DNA of 64,000 nt. Source: Afipia clevelandensis ATCC 49720. GTDB lineage: Bacteria > Pseudomonadota > Alphaproteobacteria > Rhizobiales > Xanthobacteraceae. The stretch lies in assembly GCF_000336555.1 (NCBI RefSeq), contig NZ_KB375281.1, forward strand, positions 2,902,926-2,966,925, given 5' to 3'. Numbering within the stretch: position 1 is the first letter of the stretch; the number at the start of each line of letters is the position of its first letter. The notes under the pieces were generated by a model. It was not told where the DNA came from, did no database searches, and worked only from the letters and a program-made list of their open reading frames with translations. Shown piece after piece: positions 58,427 to 64,000 of this stretch. The position numbers were made by a program, and so were the translations under genes.

Positions 58427-59683
58427 TCAGACCGGCTGCCGCGCCGTGCCTTTCACCAGCACCACGGCAGCGGCAATCAATTCGGCGGCCGCACAGGCAT
58501 AAAACGGAACGCTGTAGCTTCCGGAAATATCGCGCAGCAGGCCGATGATGCCCGGGCCAAACGCATAGGTGAACTGGCAGATCGCTGTCACCAGACTGAC
58601 AAGCACGCCGAACGCCGCCGTGCTGAACTCCCGCTGCACAATCAGCGTCGGCAGCGTGATCATGTTGCCGACCGAGAATCCGAACACCGCGCTGGCGGTG
58701 AACAGCACTGCCTCGTTTTGCGTATTGACCATGACGATCAATGCGGCGGCCTGACTGACCGCGGAGATCGCCGCCGCCTTGCGCTGGTCCATCCGGTCAA
58801 TGACAAAGCCGAACAAGACACGCCCGATCACCGCCATCGCGGTCATCAGCGCCACCGCGATGCTGGCGCGCTCGCGGCCCATGACCGGATCGAAGAAGGA
58901 AATCTGGTGCACGATGAAGCCGACCTGCGCGACCAGAAGCAGCGCAAACGGAATCGCGATGGTCCAGAACGACAGGCTGCCGAATGCCGCTTTCCGGATA
59001 GATGCGGCGGAGTGCGGAACAGAACCGGCCGCCGTCCCGCCCGTGTGCTGTGCCATGCGCTTTGGCGGCGCACCGACCCAGATCAGGATGGCTGGCACGG
59101 CAAGCGCGACAATCACCAGCGCCGCTCCGATCAGTGTGGCGGAGAATCCGAACCTGCCGATGGCCGCGACCAGCAGCGGCACGCCGAACACGCCACCGCA
59201 ACTGGCCCCGTTCAGAGCCAGACTGATCGCCATGCCGCGCCGCTTGTCGAACCAGAATCCCAGTGTGTTGTTGATGGCCGCGATACTGGTGCCGGCCCAG
59301 CCGAAAGCAATCAGCACATAGGCGCCGTACAATTGCCAGGGCGACGTCACCTGCCCGACCAGCGCCGTGCCAGCAGCAATGGCGAGAATTCCTCCGATCA
59401 GCAGCCGGCGCGGCCCCATCACGCGGATTGCTTCGCTGACAAACACGACCAGAACCGCGCTGAAGAGATAATAGACGGTGGTCGCGGTGGAAATCAGCGA
59501 GGCCGGCCAGCCGTGCAACCGCTGCAACTCGGCGAGATAAACACCCTGACCGTAAAACCCCGCACCCCATGCAAAGGTTGCGACCAGAAAGCAGACCCCG
59601 ACAACCGGCCAGCCTTCATAGCGGAACGACGTTTCGTCGGGTGCTTTCTCCTGCGCGGCGGGAGCCGCGTGAGGCGCATTCAT
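58427..59683 (-). CDS. MFS transporter, 12-helix type
   Basis: A 418-residue major facilitator protein with twelve hydrophobic helices, resembling oxalate/formate-type or monocarboxylate-like MFS members. The loop between helices 2 and 3 and the NNTLGFWFDKRRGMAISLA segment after helix 4 are typical of that group. It is the last of a minus-strand set GST, bicupin, NTF2-like, MFS and could carry their substrate. Confidence 0.88.
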   Translation of the reverse strand: MNAPHAAPAAQEKAPDETSFRYEGWPVVGVCFLVATFAWGAGFYGQGVYLAELQRLHGWPASLISTATTVYYLFSAVLVVFVSEAIRVMGPRRLLIGGILAIAAGTALVGQVTSPWQLYGAYVLIAFGWAGTSIAAINNTLGFWFDKRRGMAISLALNGASCGGVFGVPLLVAAIGRFGFSATLIGAALVIVALAVPAILIWVGAPPKRMAQHTGGTAAGSVPHSAASIRKAAFGSLSFWTIAIPFALLLVAQVGFIVHQISFFDPVMGRERASIAVALMTAMAVIGRVLFGFVIDRMDQRKAAAISAVSQAAALIVMVNTQNEAVLFTASAVFGFSVGNMITLPTLIVQREFSTAAFGVLVSLVTAICQFTYAFGPGIIGLLRDISGSYSVPFYACAAAELIAAAVVLVKGTARQPV

Positions 59684-59826
59684 GGTCTGGCGTTTCCTCG
59701 AGGAGCTTGATGCTCTTCTTGTCTGCCGGTTCAGGCGCAGCCATCTGTCAGTATGCGGATCGCCCCGTCAAGCGAGGGAATTTCACGCCCCGCATGACAC
59801 CCGCTCATACGACAAGGACGACATCC

Positions 59827-60183
59827 TCATCCCTTCGCGGCGTTGTAAAAGAACCGCTCGCGGACAATCCGGTCACCGCGCCATTGCTGCATGGCGATTT
59901 CATCCACATGCAAGGTCTTGCCGTCGAGGCCGGTCAGATCGAAGTTCCAGTGGATCATGACATTGTCGCCTTCCACCACCGAGACCAGCGCCTTCGAGCG
60001 GACCTCCTTCATGTGGGCGAGGATGCCGCGCTCGTGCGCCACGAGAAGAACTCGCCCCTCGCGCGGCGGCGAGGTGTTCTCCTGCATGCTGGCGTCTTCG
60101 GTGTAGTAGCGTTCAATGGCGCCGGCATGGTCGCCGCTCTCGACCACTGCAATGAATTCATCAACGCGCGCGCGTGTCGGCAT
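59827..60183 (-). CDS. NTF2-like / SnoaL-like protein
   Basis: A 118-residue cone-shaped NTF2-like fold protein: MPTRARVDEFIAVVESGDH, ERYYTEDASMQEN and a MIHWNFDLTGLDG strand region. GGGGGAG precedes the ATG. Such proteins act as isomerases, hydrolases or dehydratases, or bind small ligands. Context suggests the same pathway as the upstream bicupin gene. Confidence 0.85.
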   Translation of the reverse strand: MPTRARVDEFIAVVESGDHAGAIERYYTEDASMQENTSPPREGRVLLVAHERGILAHMKEVRSKALVSVVEGDNVMIHWNFDLTGLDGKTLHVDEIAMQQWRGDRIVRERFFYNAAKG

Positions 60184-60289
60184 GTGTCTCCCCCGGTGAA
60201 GTCAACCGGGACCCACATAAGCATGCGGTAGCGCAATCGCCACCGCAGCGGCGCGCGATCTGTTGCAGATTCGCAGACGTCGAACTGCC

Positions 60290-61429
60290 TTACTTGTACA
60301 GATAGCCGACCGGCCTGCCTTCGGTACGTAGCGGACGGACATCCTTGTGAGTGATGATCTGACCGGCCAGGCCGTCGATCTCGTCGCGCTGTGTCGGTGT
60401 CCAGCCCTTCAGGCTCTCGATGCCCTTGAGCAGGCCGAGCCGGAGGATTTGTGTGTTCTCTCCGACGCTTTCGAGGCTGATCGAGGTCTTGCCTGCCGTC
60501 ACGACATCGCCGGTCACAAGCTCGAAGGTCTTGCCCGCACTGTCCCTGAATTCGGCGGAGCCGCGAATGATGCGATAGATCACGACCTCGCCCGTTGCGA
60601 GGCATGACGTGTCTGCCGCGCCCTGCGCTCTCTTCGGCAGCAGCGAATGGCCGGGCGGATCGGTTGCGATGATGTGGCCGGTGACGAGATGACCGCTCGG
60701 CACCTCGATGCCGATATCACGCACATAGACCGGCGAGGAGGATTTGACCGACGCATCCGCAAGCGGCTTGTAGAGCGCATCGAGTTCAAGCGGGTCCTGC
60801 AGCCAGAAACCCGCATCGGCCGGGCGGTCATGCAGCGGATGGCTCCAGGCCACGCGCGGGGTCTCGGCCTCGTTGATCTGGTCGGGACCCACAATCGTCG
60901 GATTGGGGAACGTGGTCGGGTCGGTGATGAAGGCTTCAAGAAACTTTCCGGAGTACCCCATGGAGATCGCATCGGGCACCACCGTCTGCGGCGTCTTCAG
61001 GTTCTCCTCGGTCGACAGGCCCGACCATGTGTAGAACAACTGGCGATGGACGATCGCGCTTTGCAGCATCACCGATCCGGGGCCGACGTAATACAGCCGC
61101 CCGTCGTAATCGAAGGTGAACATGCCCGATGTCACCAGCACGAGCTGGAAGCCGCCCGGCGGCAGATGCAGATGGAAATCGGTCGGGCCTGTGTCCTGCC
61201 GATAGATCGGCAGGTTCGTCGCCACCTCATGCAGCAGGAAGGTTTCATTGTTGGCGTGAAAGCCTTCATCCGCGCGGCTGTAGAGCGCTTGCGGACGATA
61301 GGTCGCCTCGTAGGTCGTATCCTTGTGGCGGTCGATCGCCACGAAATCCTGATTGTTCAGGCGGAGCGGCGCACCATCCGGGCGCGTCAGACCTGAGTAT
61401 TTTGAATCGACCACAGCATGCACGTTCAT
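60290..61429 (-). CDS. Bicupin of unknown function
   Basis: A 379-residue protein with two cupin-like domains. The first (about 85-190) has FHLHLPPGGFQLVLVTSGMF; the second (about 245-350) has the VEVPSGHLVTGHI-like strand region, IYRIIRGSAEFRDSAG and a GDVVTAGKTSISLES turn. GGGAGG stands just before ATG 61429, so I reject the extra 64 residues of the open frame upstream. I do not recognise the family. It could be a dioxygenase or isomerase-type enzyme; the GST, NTF2-like and MFS genes nearby suggest breakdown of an aromatic or modified organic acid. Confidence 0.75.
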   Translation of the reverse strand: MNVHAVVDSKYSGLTRPDGAPLRLNNQDFVAIDRHKDTTYEATYRPQALYSRADEGFHANNETFLLHEVATNLPIYRQDTGPTDFHLHLPPGGFQLVLVTSGMFTFDYDGRLYYVGPGSVMLQSAIVHRQLFYTWSGLSTEENLKTPQTVVPDAISMGYSGKFLEAFITDPTTFPNPTIVGPDQINEAETPRVAWSHPLHDRPADAGFWLQDPLELDALYKPLADASVKSSSPVYVRDIGIEVPSGHLVTGHIIATDPPGHSLLPKRAQGAADTSCLATGEVVIYRIIRGSAEFRDSAGKTFELVTGDVVTAGKTSISLESVGENTQILRLGLLKGIESLKGWTPTQRDEIDGLAGQIITHKDVRPLRTEGRPVGYLYK

Positions 61430-61714
61430 CGCATCCTCCCATCGGGGCTCGCCCCGGCGCAGTTGCTTCTGCAATGCATCATGCGAATCCCGCGCCAGCG
61501 ACCGCATCGAAAGCGAGCTTCGGTGCGGAAGTTTTGCGCAGGACAAAATGTGCCTGTGTCCGTGGGGGATTCGACGCGACGGCGGGGACGGCACGCCAAC
61601 GGCCGCACACCAAGGCATCATGTCATCGCCCGTCGTCCCGAAAATGAGGCAACACGGGCCGGCCCCGCGAGCCGCGACCGGCCCAGCGATCAGGCAACTG
61701 CGCGCAGCCGCTGC

Positions 61715-62368
61715 CTAATATTCCACCTCAAGCTCCTCGATTTCCGCCGGCTCCTGCCGCGCGGCCTCGATCCACTCCTGCATTTCCGGAAGGGCTATGA
61801 TGCGTTTGGCGTAGGCCGCCAGCGTCGGCCCGAGTTGCACGTCATAGGTCAGAAAGCGCGTCACCACCGGCGCATACATCGCATCCGCCATGGACCGGTG
61901 CCCGAACAGGAACGGTCCGCCGGATTTTTCCAGACAGTCGCTCCAGATCGCGCAGACCCGGTCGATATCCGCCTGCGCGCGGGACCAGATCTTGAAGCCC
62001 GGAAAGTGCCCCTTGATGTTCACCGGCAACGACGAGCGCAGGGTGGCGAACCCGGAATGAATTTCCCCGCAGATCGAGCGGCAATGCGCCCGCGGAATGC
62101 GCTCGGACGGCAATAAACCCGCATCCGGCATGAGATCGTTGAGATATTCGCCGATTGCCAGGGTGTCCCAGACCGTCGCGCCGTCATGGCGCAGGCATGG
62201 CACCAGAATGGAGGACGACAACAACAGGATTTCGGCGCGCGCCGAGGGATCGTCCGGCGCGATAACGATCTCGTCAAAGTCCAAACCAGAGAATTTGGTC
62301 AGCAGCCAGCCGCGCAGCGACCATGATGAATAATTCTTGCTGCTGATGGTCAAAGTGGCCTTGGCCAT
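61715..62368 (-). CDS. Glutathione S-transferase family protein
   Basis: A 217-residue GST. The N-terminal thioredoxin fold carries SSKNYSSWSLRGWLL, with Ser residues in the active-site loop, and VPCLRHDGATVWDTLAIGEYL binds glutathione. The helical C-terminal domain includes a typical SMADAMYAPVVTRFLTY block. GGAG is 8 bp upstream. It is divergent from phaZ and 285 bp before the bicupin gene. Confidence 0.92.
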   Translation of the reverse strand: MAKATLTISSKNYSSWSLRGWLLTKFSGLDFDEIVIAPDDPSARAEILLLSSSILVPCLRHDGATVWDTLAIGEYLNDLMPDAGLLPSERIPRAHCRSICGEIHSGFATLRSSLPVNIKGHFPGFKIWSRAQADIDRVCAIWSDCLEKSGGPFLFGHRSMADAMYAPVVTRFLTYDVQLGPTLAAYAKRIIALPEMQEWIEAARQEPAEIEELEVEY

Positions 62369-62550
62369 GGTCGCTCTCCTGACGCCTGCACATCAAAGGG
62401 GCGGGCCGATTCCCGCCGATTACGCCCGCGCCTGCCTGTTGTTTAAGCGCCTGCTCCTTTTGCACACAGCAAACGACATGCCAGTCCGGATGACCAATTG
62501 ACGGGACTTTGGCTTCAAGTTTGCATGGCAGAGGCAAAGGAATGCGCCGG

Positions 62551-63774
62551 ATGTCGCCAATGATGTACCAGACCTATCAGAACACCATGGACATGACCGC
62601 CCCGTGGCGGAGCGGGGCCGCGACCGCACTATCATATCTGAAGATGTTTCCCGGGGGCTTTTCCGACAAGGTCTTCGGGCGCGTCGCCGCCGCGCTCGAA
62701 CTGGTATCGCGCAGCTCGCTGACCTACAAGCGGCCGGACTACGACATCAAGCCGGTTGCGGTCGGCAATCGCGAGTGGCCGGTGATCGAGGAAGTCCCGT
62801 TCGCGACGCCGTTCGGCTCGCTGCTGCATTTCAGGAAGGAAGGCGCGCCGGAACAGCCGAAGCTGCTGCTGGTCGCGCCGATGTCAGGCCACTTCGCAAC
62901 ACTGCTGCGCGGCACGGTGCAGACGCTGCTGCAGGATCACGACGTCTACATCACCGACTGGCACAATCCGCGCGACATTCCGCTGGATCAGGGCAAGTTC
63001 GGCCTCGACGAATATACCGAGCACCTCATCACTTTCATGGATCAGCTCGGCCCGAAATCGCATATGGTCGCGGTCTGCCAGCCATCCGTGTCGGCGCTGG
63101 CCGCCTGCGCCATCATGTCGGAAGACAATCACAGCGCGCGGCCTGCGAGCCTCACGCTGATGGCGGGGCCGATCGACACCCGCATCCAGCCCACCAAGGT
63201 CAACGAGTTCGCGACCTCGAAGCCGCTGCAATGGTTCGAGGATAATCTCATCAACTACGTGCCGATGCAGTGCAAGGGCGCGTTTCGGAAGGTCTATCCC
63301 GGATTCATCCAGGTCACGGCGTTCATGTCGATGAATCTCGAACGTCACGTCAAGTCCCACACCGATCTGCTCGAGCATCTGGCGAAAGGCGAGGTGGAGA
63401 AGGCCGACACCATCAAGACCTTCTACGACGAGTATTTCGCGGTGATGGATCTGCCCGCTGATTTCTACATCGACACCATTCGCGATGTGTTTCAGGAACA
63501 TCTGCTGCCCAAGGGTCAGCTCACCTACAAGGGACGCACGGTCAATCCGGGCTCCATCAAGAAGATGGGCCTGATGACGGTGGAAGGCGAAAAGGACGAC
63601 ATCTGCTCGATCGGCCAGACACTCGCCGCGCAGGATCTCTGCACCGGTGTGCGCGCCTATCGCAAGGTGCATCACATGCAGGCCGGGGTCGGCCATTACG
63701 GTGTCTTCAGCGGACGCAAGTGGAATAGCGAAATCTATCCGCTGCTGCGGGATTTCATTCACGTCAATTCGTGA
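62551..63774 (+). CDS. phaZ: Intracellular polyhydroxybutyrate depolymerase
   Basis: Hydrolyses stored PHB to 3-hydroxybutyrate. It has the alpha/beta-hydrolase PHB-depolymerase fold with a Cys nucleophile: Cys176 in VCQPSVSAL replaces the Ser of the lipase box, as known for the Cupriavidus PhaZ type. YITDWHNPRDIPLDQGKFGL, FYDEYFAVMDLPADFYIDTI and GHYGVFSGRKWN (with the catalytic His) are conserved. I use ATG 62551 (408 residues), which has AAAGG about 10 bp upstream; nearby ATGs at 62542 and 62560 are possible. It is far from phbAB, and phaC is not in the window. Confidence 0.93.
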   Translation: MSPMMYQTYQNTMDMTAPWRSGAATALSYLKMFPGGFSDKVFGRVAAALELVSRSSLTYKRPDYDIKPVAVGNREWPVIEEVPFATPFGSLLHFRKEGAPEQPKLLLVAPMSGHFATLLRGTVQTLLQDHDVYITDWHNPRDIPLDQGKFGLDEYTEHLITFMDQLGPKSHMVAVCQPSVSALAACAIMSEDNHSARPASLTLMAGPIDTRIQPTKVNEFATSKPLQWFEDNLINYVPMQCKGAFRKVYPGFIQVTAFMSMNLERHVKSHTDLLEHLAKGEVEKADTIKTFYDEYFAVMDLPADFYIDTIRDVFQEHLLPKGQLTYKGRTVNPGSIKKMGLMTVEGEKDDICSIGQTLAAQDLCTGVRAYRKVHHMQAGVGHYGVFSGRKWNSEIYPLLRDFIHVNS

Positions 63775-63830
63775 TTGTTTTCGCGCTGACAGCAGCCAAT
63801 AGCGAGGGAATGCTCGCACGATCTCTCTAC

Positions 63831-63918
63831 GTCATGCCCGCATTCGTTGCGGGCATCCACGTCTTTTGCTCCCGATACGAAAGCAAGATGCGGATGGCCG
63901 GACAAGCCCGGTCATGAC
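63831..63918. repeat. Palindromic intergenic repeat at the right end
   Basis: Outer arms GTCATG (63831) and CATGAC (63918). Inner hairpin ATGCCCGC-N7-GCGGGCAT (63834-63856), then ATCCACGTCTTTT and, further on, AGATGCGGATGGCCGGACAAGCCCGG-like sequence in a second stem. Structure and wording match repeats common in Bradyrhizobium-type genomes and share GGGCATyyACGTCTT with 5541-5575. Confidence 0.75.
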
Positions 63919-63948
63919 AAAAGATCGAGGCATCAGCGCAGCCACTGA

Positions 63949-64000
63949 TCACGCCGCCAGCGCCTTCATTTCCCTGTAGAGATCGGCCTTGCCTTCAAAG
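63949..64000 (-). CDS. 3' end of a minus-strand gene, product unknown
   Basis: The frame reads (in the minus direction) FEGKADLYREMKALAA and then the stop TGA, and remains open to the window edge. Only 16 residues are visible, so no family can be named. The residue choice looks like coding sequence in this genome. Confidence 0.45.
   Translation of the reverse strand, partial: FEGKADLYREMKALAA

Noticed and set aside
61353-61718. Plus-strand frame in the gap between the bicupin and GST genes
   Set aside because: It overlaps the bicupin start, lacks a ribosome binding site and has no recognisable motif.
63775-63948. Possible small gene after phaZ
   Set aside because: The stretch is filled by a palindromic repeat and has no supported open frame.

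Overview
The window is GC-rich chromosomal DNA of an alphaproteobacterium. The best fit is the order Hyphomicrobiales, family Nitrobacteraceae (the Bradyrhizobium / Rhodopseudomonas / Afipia group). This rests on protein character and gene neighbourhoods (secA with ppiC-argJ-mutT; ubiG, lysC, ptsP, prfA, prmC and a DUF4167 gene in a row; phbB-phbA-phaR) and on two palindromic intergenic repeats that resemble ones familiar from Bradyrhizobium-like genomes. The genus cannot be fixed from the window alone. I see no phage, transposase, integrase, CRISPR array, rRNA or tRNA gene. Almost everything is core or metabolic.

Layout. 1-13 kb: the 3' part of a YafK-type L,D-transpeptidase, secA, a periplasmic parvulin, argJ-mutT, an NDUFAF5-like methyltransferase, a comF-grxC-nitrilase-DUF1178 run, a half-size and a full-size EamA transporter meeting tail to tail, and ubiG. 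13-23 kb: a PH-domain membrane protein, lysC, ptsP (nitrogen PTS enzyme I), prfA-prmC (release factor 1 and the enzyme that methylates its GGQ loop), DUF4167, a methyltransferase, gloB and a DUF985 cupin. 23-31 kb: polyhydroxybutyrate genes phbB, phbA and phaR, a GGDEF-EAL protein with a degenerate cyclase site, a small Bradyrhizobium-type hypothetical gene, rpmF, mtgA and a DUF1330 gene. 31-39 kb: ispA, DUF1345, a CPA1 antiporter, ispG, another EamA transporter, a Zur-like Fur protein and a patatin phospholipase.

39-54 kb: a marR-emrA-emrB efflux operon with a perfect 18-bp palindrome in front of it, pcaF, mutS, an OsmC protein, glnD, cytochrome bd oxidase cydA-cydB with a 43-codon DUF2474 gene, an ErfK/YkuD L,D-transpeptidase and an orphan amino-acid binding protein. 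54-64 kb: a paired acyl-CoA dehydrogenase set, a carboxymuconolactone-decarboxylase-like protein, a VOC protein, then GST, a bicupin of unknown function, an NTF2-like protein and an MFS transporter on the minus strand, and finally intracellular PHB depolymerase phaZ. This last block is the most accessory-looking part and holds the least understood genes.

Themes: nitrogen and carbon control (ptsP, glnD), PHB turnover (phbAB, phaR, phaZ), isoprenoid supply (ispA, ispG), and envelope building (two L,D-transpeptidases, mtgA, secA, parvulin). Several convergent gene pairs either share a symmetric terminator or abut stop codon to stop codon. I found no clear candidate for a wholly new system. The strongest leads are the marR operator palindrome, the bicupin cluster, the acyl-CoA dehydrogenase pair and the zero-gap convergent junctions.
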